DNA of 64,000 nt from Caprimulgus europaeus (Eukaryota; Chordata; Aves; Caprimulgiformes; Caprimulgidae): assembly GCA_907165065.1 (NCBI GenBank), contig OU015530.1:46626965-46690964 (forward strand). The letters are read 5' to 3'. How positions within the stretch are numbered: the first letter of the stretch is position 1; every line of letters starts with the position of its first letter. The position numbers and the translations under genes are program-made. This document shows, piece by piece, positions 43,362-55,321 of the stretch. Below the pieces are notes generated by a model, which ran no database searches, was not told the DNA's origin, and was given only the letters and a program-made list of their open reading frames with translations.

Positions 43362-43628
43362 TGTCCTAGTTTACAGCTGGGACAGAGCTAGGTTTCTTTT
43401 TAGTAGCTCCAATAGTGATGTGTTTTGGTTTCAGCCTGGGATTTGTTGTGGGAAAAATGTTAATAACATGCCAAAGTTTTAAATTGTCCCTAGAAGTCGA
43501 AGGACTTTGTGATTTGCTAGTCTACAGGTGCAATGTCTAGGGAAGGCAAGGAATATCAAAAGTCATAAGTGAGATTGGCTTTTGGGTATGACAATGGGAT
43601 ATTTCATATCATATAACTTCATGTTCAG

Positions 43629-43636
43629 TATATTAA
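43629..43636 (+). promoter_or_regulatory. TATA-like box of the LTR
   Basis: TATATTAA, preceded by the TTCATGTTCAG stretch, in the position expected for the core promoter of this LTR type. It is about 230 bp before the LTR's poly(A) signal. Whether it is still active cannot be judged. Confidence 0.6.
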
Positions 43637-43858
43637 TGAGGGTCTTTCTCTCATGGCAGCGCTCTCTGTCCGTCTCTTGCTTAGGCTCTCACTCTTCCAG
43701 GATTGCAGTTTTAATTTCAGGTTTCCAGGACTGTTGCTCTTCCACGATTGTTATCTGAGAATGGGCTGGGCTTGGTTGGTAGGTGTGTATTACTCATTTG
43801 CATATTTTATTATTACTATTATTATAATTATTATTTTAAGTTTTATTTTCTTTCAGTT

Positions 43859-43864
43859 ATTAAA
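43859..43864 (+). terminator. Poly(A) signal ATTAAA of the LTR
   Basis: ATTAAA followed by TTGTTCTTATCTCGAAC and a CT-rich stretch, the usual arrangement at the end of R in bird LTRs. Confidence 0.6.
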
Positions 43865-44004
43865 TTGTTCTTATCTCGAACTCTGAATCTCTTTACTCTT
43901 ACTCCTCCAATTCTCTCTCCTCTTCCCCTGTGGAAGGGAGAAGAGACTCAACGAGCGGCTGTGTTTGGCTGCTAGCTAAGTACTAGCCAAGTGAAACCAC
44001 CACA

Positions 44005-47000
44005 GAGGAGTACCATTAAAATGAATTTGTAGAACTGCATCTTCTTATTCAGGAAATTAATTCCCATGGTATATTAAGTAACAAAACAGGTTAGGTAATC
44101 ATGAGTCATCAAATTACAGTATAGTGTAAAATTGCTGGTAGACATATACCTTTGGGAGGTAACCTCATACTCTGTGTTGGTCTAGATCAATTACAAAATA
44201 ATATTCATTAGCATAAACAGTCTTGAAAATGATTGTGTAGGACATGTACAGATTACGTGATCAAAAGAAATACAATAAGAAGCAATCCTTGCTTGTTATT
44301 AATGTGGGCAAAGTTTATTCAGTAGTGATAAAGTAGATGAACATTGACTTTTAAATTGGATAGGCAGTAATTGGTTTTATAAGATGAGTGTTTTTCCCAT
44401 AATTTCAACATTTTTTAATTTCTTGATTGCCTTTTTTTTCATTTTTTATCATTTGCATAACACTCATACTTAGTAATGGTCAGACAGCTCAGTGTGACTA
44501 ACTAGAAGGTAGTAAGAGAATGACAAGTATAGTCAAAGGTATGGAGCATTTCAAGTAATTCAGTAGGGCGCTAAGCTTTATCATGGAAATTAGCTGATAG
44601 ATAAATTGCTGAAGATTTTCAGAGTCACAATGTATTAAGAATATGAATACAAAATTATTTTTTATTTCTCCTCTAAGACAAGCATTAGGGTGCTTTAAAT
44701 GAAGCTGGTGCATAGTTTCAAAATGAGAAGAGAAACTGAGTTTCCACATCATGTGGGGTTGAGATGTAGAATCCCATGTTTCTGGGAAGTTTACAGGTTA
44801 GAATTACAAAGAAAAATTAGTAAATCAGTGACTGTTAAATATAAAGATGCACTTTTGGCCCAGGAACACCTGAAGCTGAAAGCATTCCTGGGAAGTGTGT
44901 CACAACCTACTTGCACGTTCTTATACCTTCCCCTGTGCACCTATAATTGGTAACTGTCATGGGATATATCCTGAACTAGATAAAACTTTGATGTTACTCA
45001 GCAGACTGGTCTTATGCTCTTCTGCAAACCTATATACTGCATTAGTAAACCCTTCATTGTGATCCATTAGACAGACAGAAGTTATAACGTCATTAAGTTA
45101 GGTACATGTTAGAGACTTTGTGAACATTGACTCATTGTATTATTTCTCCTGTGTAGGATTACTAGGCCAAACTGTCTTCTTTCAGAAACTGAGCAGAAAT
45201 GTCAAAAATTATTGTTTCCTGATTATGAAGACCAGTAAAGTTCTAATTCAATTTAGATAAGTGTTAAGCAGTCCCAATACATAACAAAGATATACACTCC
45301 TTAGTAGGCCTGCAGTGAAGTTAAGCATCACTGAGTACAACACAGTTGGGGAAAATGGAAAATAGCAGGTGTATATATATTATCTTTTTACTGAGAATAA
45401 TTACGCAGCTGATTCACAGCAGATTGTAGCAGAAGTGGCTCCTTTAGAGGCACTGAGGATGGAAACAGCAGGAAAATGTTTTTTAAGAGAAAGTCAAGAC
45501 AACCTTTGCTGAAAAGTCACTGTGAGCAAAAGGCAGGGAAAGAGGAACAAGACGTGACCAGTTCAGATCATGTGCAAATTTGTGATAAGTTGAATTGCTT
45601 TTCTATGGCATTTCATGGACATACGGGTGTATCTTTATGAAGCAACTGTAAGAGATGCTAGAGAAAACAGCACTATCTGGAATTACCCAACATCCACTGA
45701 AAACAAAATCAAGATAATTTTATTTAATTGGGATGAGAAACCTATGCTAAAACCATTAAGGTCTGCCTAACTAACTTTTGTTTCTAAGCTTATTAACAGT
45801 CAAGTACACCTTGTTTAGCCATCTGAATAATTATGTACACACATAAACAATCTTGTCATTTTTTAAAAAAAGGGGGGGGAAATCTAAATATAAAATATGC
45901 AATGGTAATTAATTCTTACAAACCACACAGGAAAGATTAAATCTTAGAGGCACTAATAATCACTCAGTTACTAGCACCTCAATCTAAAATTTATTCATAT
46001 CCAGGCAACTGTTGCAGACAAAGATAACATGGTCAATTCCATTTTTCTGTGTCCACCAGTCTATTAAGATTTAAGTACCTTGAATAGCTTGAAAAATTAC
46101 ATTTCCCAATCTGTGCTAACTTACGTGCTAAATTTACTCACTAATATAATGAAATTATATAAAATTATATAATGAATAAAAGATCACCCACCCATGTAAA
46201 TTCTAAACAGCATATCAGAGCCAGACTAGAGTAGCGTCAATGTTGATTTGTGCTAAAGATAATGAAATTTGAAAGTCTAGAAATGATAGGGTTGTTTATA
46301 GCAAGTTCATCTCTGTAAAATAATTGCATCCAAGTTCTCATAAACATAAAAGAGATACTCTGCTGCAGCTGGTTGAAAGGATGGTTTGATTAAGGAATAT
46401 AGATAACATTTACAGCTTCAGAAGAACTTCAAAAGACTATCAGGGAAATCAGGGAATTTTAAAGACAGAGTACAATTTCCAAACTTAAAAGCATTATTTT
46501 TCCTCAGACATCTAATTTAGATTATATACCAGAAGCCTATAATAAACCTCCCACAAAGAAATAATAGCATATTGCACATATTATGGTTGTTCAACACTCT
46601 ATTTAAATACAATTACTGGCCCTTTGCCAGAAGCCAGGAAGCATTTCTTTCCATAGCAACAGTAAGAGAAAGGTCAGGATAATATTTCTGCGGGAAAGCC
46701 TGCCCTTAAGAAGGATTCAGGATTACATTGTGGATTACATGCTTTTGAAATATGGTACTTCTGAGTTAAAATTCACCTGAAACATCCCTCCCCTCCCCTT
46801 GGGATTAATTCTTTGAGTTTGCAAAGCTCACACCTGGCTCCTTAGACACCATTCTTTCCCAGTATTTAGTCAGAACAGAGTTGCTCCAACCGCTCCTTTA
46901 GCAAAAGAATAAATGAGAAGGTGAAAATGTTCCTTGCTAATTCACTGAGAGGATAGCTCTGGATGTGTTTAATTAAAAGCAATGAACTCAGCTAATCTAC

Positions 47001-50000
47001 CTAGTTCATTTTATTGGATTTGGTCTAGTAAGCAGCCTTTTAGATACTAGAATATTTAAAGGAAAATGTATTGTTGGTTTTTACTTTTTTTATTCTTTTA
47101 AAAATCCATTGAGTACTGTTTTCCTGATAGTGCAAAAGCTAATAGATTCTTCCCCAGTGTTGTTTTCCATTCTGCTGTGAGCTAATTGGCTATTGTGTAT
47201 GACTGGTAAACTAATAGCATCTGGTTTTGAGGATTAAGACTGCAAAAAACATATGCAGATGAGTCACTTTGATCATGTGAATGATTTCATTCAACTTCTG
47301 TTAAATGCTTTGAATCAGGGTCTCCCTAGGAATCACAATCCAAGGAGAACAATGCTATTAGTTCAATAAAACTGCTAAAATGGATCAAGTAGCAAGCTTA
47401 ATTGAAAGCTTTCTAAAAAGTCAATGTTTCTTTTAGCAACTGAACAGTTTGCTAAGAAGGACCTGAATATTTTATTTTTAAAAATCCCATAAGAAAGGCA
47501 ATTTTCTTTTTAATAAAAAATCTTCACTGGATTCCATGTAAATGCATGGAGAGCTGTTATTTTGAGAAGTCAGTATGCTATTCAGTTTGCTTGTGAAGAT
47601 AAGTATTAATGGAATCATGAGCATAAAAATATTTGAATGCAATTTGTGGGGAAAACTCTTGCATGCAAAGCCTGGAACCTCTCATCTTGAAGGTTGTCCT
47701 GACTGTTCATACTCATTCAGAAACATCCATTGGATTGGACTTGACTGGGTTGGGTTAGATTGGATTGGATTGTACTGGATGGCAGGATTATCATCAAGAT
47801 AAAGGATTATAAACATCACAGTTGTAATACCCATAGGCTGGAGAAATCCAAGATTTTGCTTCATAGCCCTGGGACACTCTAGCACTGGCCAATGAAGATA
47901 GGGAAGACAGCCTCAGGCTTTGGGAAGTGGCTTTATTTTCTGCATTTTGTTCCCTGAGCCAGGATCAGCTCAAAACACAAAACATCTGTAGGCAAAGGAA
48001 TGGACATTTCAAAGAAATGTAGCGTAATACAAAATATAGCATTTTTTATGAGAGTAGCAACCCTTATAATAAACTCTCTTTGTTGTCAAGAAAAAGAAGA
48101 GCACTCAGAACAAAACACATGGCTAAATAATTTTCCTTCCCTACTTCAAACTGAGGTTATTCCTTTGTTTGCTTCCATTCAAATTCCTTTAAAAAAAAAA
48201 AAAATTGGTAATTTCTCCATTTTTTCTAATAACATATAAGAGCTACCTTGAAGAACAAGCTCAGCTATGGAAGGAAACACAGGAGACACCTCATAAAGGC
48301 ATTCCTAGTGTTTTTTGTGTATGTCACAAGAATGATCTGTCAAAATTAACACTGTTTGGAGGACTAATGAAGCAGACATAAGGTACAGCATATTTCAAGA
48401 AAGAAAGCTTTCATTGTAAAGTTACATTATACCTAATGTGTCAGCCTTTTGACCATGTCTTTGTACTCTGTCAGTTCATCTCTACTATCAACAACTATTG
48501 TCTCCAAAGCTCTTTCCAGGTGGCTCAAATGTCCCATTTTACTAATTCCTCATCCTACCAACTACTTCAGAAGTGGAAGAATGAAGAGGGAGCTCAGCTG
48601 ATGTCTCAAGCACACATATTGTGTGTATTTGAGTGTACTAGAATTGGGAAGCTATTCTAATTTTAGACAGTATATACATGTCACTTGTGCAAAATCAAGT
48701 ATCTTTCATGAGGTTCTAACAAAAAATCACAAAAATTTGTCACTTGTAAAATATGAGTCAAAAGATAAAATTAATGAATACTCTAGATATGTGGTAGCAC
48801 TAGGAAGAAATTTCTGCATGTTGAATGAAGAAAGTTATCTATATTAAAAAAATGCCTCCAAAAAACTATATATGTGTCCACGGCTCCAAAAATTTTGTAA
48901 TAGTTTTTAACAGGATGTTCTAAAATAAGCTTTATTTTTTTTTTCTTTCTTTGACAGTTTTCTGCCTACATTTTATAATATTTACTTCTGCCTCTCTCAG
49001 TTTCCCACAGCATATATTTCATACGATGTTATCTTTTCTCACAGATGCCTTGCCCTTAGTTCAAAAGTTTCCTGGGATAGGGCAAATGTTATTATAGCAT
49101 GTAAAAATGACAGCTGGATAGAGTAAGAAGTTATTTAATTCTAAATAGAGATTCTAAATCAATTCCATAAATATGAAAAATAATAATCTGAGAGGTTAAA
49201 TTCTATTTTAAATTAATTCCAAAATCTCCAGCTCAAACTTTAAATCAGTTCAGTCTAACAGCTTATGAAAAACTGAATGTACTTTTAACTTCAGTGGCAA
49301 TGAATGGCACTGTGTATCTCCCAATCTCCCAGTCTAGTATGGGTCCACATATTGTAGTAATCTGAAAAAACTCCCTTTGTTTCCAGTGGCATTAGAGTGA
49401 GGCTGAGTGTAAGATTCAAAATTAATTATATTTGACAGTCCTTTTGATTGCCCTCTTTTCTCTGTAAAAAAAGGAAAACTTTGGGTAGGTTAATTCCTCA
49501 GTAAAATATGGGCAAAAATAGATTAAATCTGCCCTTTAAAAAAGATCTAATGTTTATGCAATGTCTTAAGTAAATCAGCAAGCTTTAATGTTAGCAAGCT
49601 CAAATCAATGTATGTTTTGCTGGATGTTGCTGGTCTAAGACTACACGGCTGGATCCAGAGCAAATACTGCTGCCCCAAGCTTTCTTGCTTCCACACCTGC
49701 AGTGGAAGCACAGTCCAAAGGAAGTTGCTTCTGCTAAACCTAGACGATTCAGATCTCTCACTCATCTAAAAGGGAGTTGTGCTTGCAGAGAAACATCTCC
49801 CTTTCACACGGCATAGCAGAGTGCATTGCAGCAACCTATTTTGACAAGGATGCTAATGTCCCTCATGCCCTCTCTCTCCTAGTAAATCTGTGCCGCCAAG
49901 ATAAACCTTTACCCCATTATTAATTGATCCATTTTTTTTTCTAACCAAATTTTCTAAACCCGAATATTTTATATAGACTTATCTTTTGAATGAACTTGTC

Positions 50001-53000
50001 ACACCCTTGCCATTTGAACCTGTAACATGTTTAACCTTGAGAAGAGTTCAGTTTTCAATGGTGTTCTAATTTTTATTCTAAAGTAAGAATGGTCTAGCTA
50101 TTCTCAGTAAATTTGCCAAGTCCTCATGCTATCTGATCAAGAAAAAAAAAATAGGAAAGAAGAAATACAGCTTTATTGTCAAACAACAGAGTTAATGATT
50201 ATAAATATTGTTATTCTTAATTAACAAAGCTCAACATTTAATTTAAACACACACAAACAGCAATAACAGGCTTGTTTAGTGAATGTAAAGCAAAAGACTT
50301 TGGGCCTTACTCTGCAATTAGTTACACGCCATGTGCTCTGTCTCTGATGTTGATACAGTTTTAATGAGAATGGCTTTAACACGAGCCTCTTGGTTAAGGT
50401 ACACAAAATTAGTGTTTTGTCATGCAGAAAACTGTGTGCATTCTCAAGTATTTGCTACAGACAGTATTCATCTAACACCATATTTGGCTTGGTTTACTAT
50501 AAGCAGTGAATATTTAAATGAGGATGGTCCAGCAAAAGTCTCGTCCTGTGTAAAATCAAGTCTACAGGCATCTTATAGCAAATCTTGTCATGTCTCCCTT
50601 TTGCCTCGTCCAACTTTGTGGACACTGTGAAAGTGCAAGAGATGAGAACAATCTCCTGACCTCATTAGTCATCCCTTTTTCAGTATTACTGAAGCTCAGC
50701 AGTGCAGCTGAGATCAGAGGGTTTTGGTAATAATCCTGGGGTAAATAATCTAGTCCTGCCTTCTAACTCCTCCATGCACCCCTTCTTCTGTCAACCACTA
50801 GTGCAGAGGGGCAAATTTAGAAATAGATATAAAGCCTAAATTTTTATCAGCAATCAGTGCAGGACAATGAGAAAGGGTCTACAAAATGGAGCAGCTGGTC
50901 CTGAGAAATTAGATGTCCATTCTGTATGCAACTGGATTTTACTCTAGGTTTGGTCCTATGAATTCAACACCCATTAACATTTTCATTACCCTAGGCTCCC
51001 TCTGGAGCACATAATCGGAAAGCGATCCTGTTCACGCATTCATTGCAGGTGCATGTCAGGATGATATGATCAGGAGATTCACTTCAAAAGTGTGCTTCTA
51101 ACTTGGACTATGTTAATGGAGACACACTCAAAAGGACCATTCATGGATACCCAGAAAGAGTCCACACTGCATAGTACAAAGAAAATGGTGGGGGTGGCTT
51201 TGGTGTGGACTGCAAATCAAGGTATCCTCAAAGTTTCTGTAATCTTGTTTATAGCATGATGGATGGAAAATGGATATAGTTTCCAGATCTGCTACTGATT
51301 TACTTCCTCCATTGTCACCAACAGTTAAAAAGTCAAGGGGAATGCCAATATAATCAAAGCTCTGGAAGTACTTTCCTTGTTCAGTTGCGGCCATGTTTTC
51401 TCTGCTCTTTTGACTTGATATAAATTCATGCTAATGTATTCTTAATAAGTGTTACAAAAGGGAAGGGGAAAATAAAAAGAGAAGAGCCTTTTATTCCTTA
51501 GTTTACCATCTGTGAAATAAGACAATATTTACTTTTCCTGTCTGTCTTGTAACATCTGTGGTGACACAGGCATATGCTATTTTGTGTAGGCCCTAGAAAA
51601 ACTGCGCCAGGATTGGTAAGACTTCTTATTCCCACCAGTCCAAGTGGAATCAATAAAAGATGAGGAAAAACATAGACCAACTTAATGCATCTAAGGTTTA
51701 ACTTTATTGAGTCCAACTGATTTAGTAGGGTTAAGAGTACTTTTTTTGTTTGATTAGGAATGGTCCACGAGTTCTTAGCCAACAAAGTGTGATTTTTTCA
51801 GTTTTCAAATATTTGAGGAAGCTGAAAAACACAGAATTTCTGGTGTTTCTTTGTAATATATTTCTTATTTGAGGACCACAATAAATTTCTCTAATATTTT
51901 CTCAGTGGAATGATCTTCACTTTTATCATAATTAATTAAAACACCTTATTGTCAACTGAGTTTCTGAGTACAATGTTTTATTGGAGATAAAAAAATTGCC
52001 AGCATCATAACTTTTTTCTTTACATAACCAGCAAGGAGAGAGTGACAGATATACAGGTTATGGCAATGCAGCAAAGTCAAAGTACTGTAAATTACGAGTT
52101 ACGGAAGTATACATACTGATATTATAAAAGTTACATCAATTATTTATTTTTAACAACTTGTCCTTTTTTTTTTTTTTCCTCAAATAGTTGAGCTGTTAAT
52201 CTAATGCAGGCAGTAAGTTATGGAATTTTGTTCAGTTTCTTTATCCTTGACATCCACAGTTCTTCTATAGTGTTTATTTGTTTTTCACAGCTATAGCAAT
52301 GAAATTGACTCACTGGCAGTGTTACCCAGGAGTAACCAACAAGTCCCTCATCTTTATCTAATTTCAGTAAATCAGGATGATCCCTCAATCCATCATTAAA
52401 AAAAAAAAGCTGACAATTTATCAATTAAATACCTTGGGTACTAGTTTTCTATAAACAGATTTTGAAGTATTTGTCAAAAATTGTTTCTTTCTATAGTGTT
52501 TTGCACAACAACAGCTGAGATAAATGTAACAATCATTGGCTAAATCTTTGCATAATGTTAAACTTTCATTGCAATTTTACTATAAAAGATCAACAAATAT
52601 TATGTTTGTTGACAGCAGTTTTTGCCACATGAAAAGTGGGCAGTCATGTCATCAGACCTCAGCAGGGAAGGCATAAAAGCTCCAAGGATATTGAGGACTA
52701 GAAGTCTGAATTCTACCAGGGTTTCCCACATTGGCATTTAAGCATTAAGCAGTCATCTAGTGAGGAATCCTGGTAACAACCAAGCTCCTTTCTGTCATGT
52801 TGCTAAAGTCTGAGCTAATACAACTGTGTACATCAACTCAACTCTCACCATCTGTTACAGGGTTAGATATTTTGTAGTCTCTACAGAAAGTTGTGAGCAC
52901 ACCCACAATACATAGCACTGTAAAACATGCATAACTGTTATCTCATATAACAGGTAATCAATGTTTATCAGTGACCTTAATCGGGTTTGGGAAGAATGAT

Positions 53001-55257
53001 AACTAGGAACCAGCACCTGTGCTACTAACCCCGAAAAGGATTCTGAATGACGTTTGTATAGTTTACTCCTCCCATGGCTGAAGAGTTATTAAGCTCTGAG
53101 AAAAAAAAAAAATCTGTGGAACAGGAGGTGCTCTGGAGATAGGGATCCATGTGGCAAACATAGACCAGTTTGGGTCCTTAGCTTTTGTGATCATGACTGG
53201 CCACAAGCAGGCTTGTGAGGGACACTGAACCAGCTAAGCAAGTAAGCGGCTGTTAGAGCAGAAACCAGAATTTTGTTACGTATTTGTCTTACAAGCTTTT
53301 GCTTTCAGTCTTGTAACTAAGACCTCAGCCTCGTACATTAGTCAATATAACCTTGTTTTGGTCTCAAGCCTAGAGGTGGGAATCAGGGTGAATAAGAGTA
53401 ATACTGTGAAATAGTTTTATGTGAGAAGAGCAGTTCTCCAAGCCCTAGAACCAACTCATCATAAACCGTTTGCTTCGACAGGGTCCAGCTCTCAACCAGC
53501 CCAAACAAGAGTCAACAACAAGCCTTGCTCTTCAAATACTGTTCTCCAAAAGTTAACTGTTTAACTGGTTGTCATTTTCTAGGACAAGATTTTCAGTTTT
53601 AATTTCAAAGGGCAATACTACTTGGATATTTTTAAGATCCTTAAGATTAAACGAAGTATTTAATTGCACTGAATTACATATTTCATTTCACTTTAGACTT
53701 TTAAATGAGACCTTGGACCCTAAGCAAAGTCAGTTACGGTTCTCAAACAAACCAAAGCATTAGATCTTATACCATGGAGAGATGAGTATATAGCAATAGG
53801 GTCAAGAGGACTTCATGCATTTTTCATCTCATTGAGGTTCATATTCCATTAAAATATACTGTCACCTCACCTGTGCCAGACAATATACAAATACCTCCCC
53901 TCATTTCCTTCCTTTCTCCAGCTTTACAGATGCTCAGGACTTCCTTACCTGTTCCACATTTTACAAATCTAATCCTCTATTTGCATCTTCCTATATATGG
54001 GAGATTCCTATTGAAAAAGGAAAAGAAAATCACAAGCTTTATGAAATCACAGAAGAAACACTAGTAAAACCAAAATCTTCCAGCAAGTTATGAGGTAGTT
54101 ATTTTCCAAAAGCTTTGTATGTCCAGTAGCTGCCAAACTGTTCAGCTCCATGCATCCTCCTGCTGATGTGGTGTTTTCTGAGGCAGGCTGAAGGAGTGAA
54201 GTATCTCAGCTCTGCTCATTGCCTGGAACACCTGCAATCAATTACCATTGCTGTTCTGCTGTGAAAAGTCCAAATGCCTTGCCTAGCTGTGATGATAATA
54301 ACATGGCTTGTGTGTAGTTGTCCATCAGACCATAGTATAAATCTCTGAGCAGCAGTTCTAATGCATTGAAATTAAATTTCAACCATAGTAGGTGAAAGTA
54401 TGTTTTCCCTTAACCACATAGAGTTGTTTTATACATTTCAGTGCTTATTTCAGTATATTTTAGAAAGGAGAAGATAGATATGCTTTAATTGCATGAATAA
54501 AAGCTAGCCCAGCTAAACCACAGAGAATAATGGTTATATTTGGAGGAAATACAGGAAAAGTAAGGCTGATCTCAGATCTTAGAAGTTAAAAATTGTTTGA
54601 CTCAGACTATGTTTAGAAGGGAGAGTTTCAGGGAGAAACACAGTGCCTAAATACCCATGTGCTGAAAGAAATGGTGTGAGTAACTCAGGATTTGTCATGC
54701 CTTCTTCTGAGATAGCTCTGGACCAGAACCCCAGAACACTTTTCATGAGGTATTACACTGATGGAGAGACAAGCCTTGAATACTACACAGGGTGTGATTT
54801 CAATAAAGTTCTCACAGTTTGGCCCTCCTGGGCAAACTGGGATGTGTGGGGGTTGTTGGTGGGGGGGAGAAGGGTACTTAGTGGTTTGTCTTGAAGTAGT
54901 TGGCTTTGTTGGATGATGAAAAACTAATCATATTTTAAAGTGGCAGGGTGGTCTTTTGGGGTTTCAGTTGTGTAGCCTGTTATATTTTGTTCCAAGCGGA
55001 CTACCCTGGGGTAAAAAGAAGCATTTAGCAGAGCTCGTTGCACTCATGGTTTTAACCATTCCTAGCTACTGAGCAGGCTTGAAATTGCTACGAGGGGGGT
55101 GGGGGGAAAGGCTAGCTAAGAACAGATATTTCTTCTGTTAGGTAATCTAGATACACTGCACAGGCCTCATATTGATAAGAGAGGGATTGTTATGTTTTAT
55201 ACATTATTTTTATTGTAATTATTATATTATTATAATATAAAATCATGTAATATAAAG
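44005..55257. other. No gene seen; long unique AT-rich stretch
   Basis: No exon candidate of quality and no transposon was recognised. Position 46830-47480 looks like possible conserved non-coding DNA. A degenerate ATTGG-type pentamer patch lies at 47730-47782. Position 46140-46185 holds short AT-rich inverted repeats (TTATATAAAATTATATAA). G runs near 54848-54875 and 55094-55108 could form quadruplexes. Confidence 0.55.
47730..47782. repeat. Degenerate ATTGG pentamer repeat
   Basis: About ten units of a GGATT/ATTGG pentamer with substitutions, surrounded by unique sequence. It gives open frames on both strands that are only translations of the repeat. Confidence 0.75.
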
Positions 55258-55263
55258 GTAGTG

Positions 55264-55321
<58 letters not shown>
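55258..55321. repeat. (GTA)n trinucleotide microsatellite
   Basis: One GTA, one GTG, then nineteen perfect GTA units at 55264-55320. The preceding 60 bp is almost pure A/T (TTATATTATTATAATATAAAA), so two low-complexity types abut. Confidence 0.97.

Larger units (their letters stand above)
43362..44004 (+). mobile_element. Solo LTR of an avian endogenous retrovirus (ERVL-like)
   Basis: A 643-bp element starting TGTCCTAGTTT and ending AAACCACCACA, so it has TG...CA ends and imperfect terminal inverted repeats. Order inside: U3 with the GGGACAGAGCTAGGTTTC and ATGTGTTTTGG segments familiar from bird LTRs; a TATA-like TATATTAA at 43629-43636; an ATT-rich stretch near 43806-43840; an ATTAAA poly(A) signal at 43859-43864 followed by TTGTTCTTATCTC; a CT-rich U5; and the GAGCGGCTGTGTTTGGCTGCTAGCT end. 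Flanks are GAAGA (43357-43361) and GAGGA (44005-44009), a 5-bp duplication with one mismatch. No internal viral genes and no second LTR lie nearby, so it is probably a recombined solo LTR. Family assignment is from memory, and ERVK is less likely because the duplication is 5 bp. Confidence 0.85.

Noticed and set aside
43653-43975. Two overlapping 75-77-codon frames
   Set aside because: They lie inside the LTR, which is non-coding in this position.
47682-47885. Frames over the ATTGG pentamer patch on both strands
   Set aside because: Repeat translation (Ile-Gly-Leu-Asp type cycling), not a protein.
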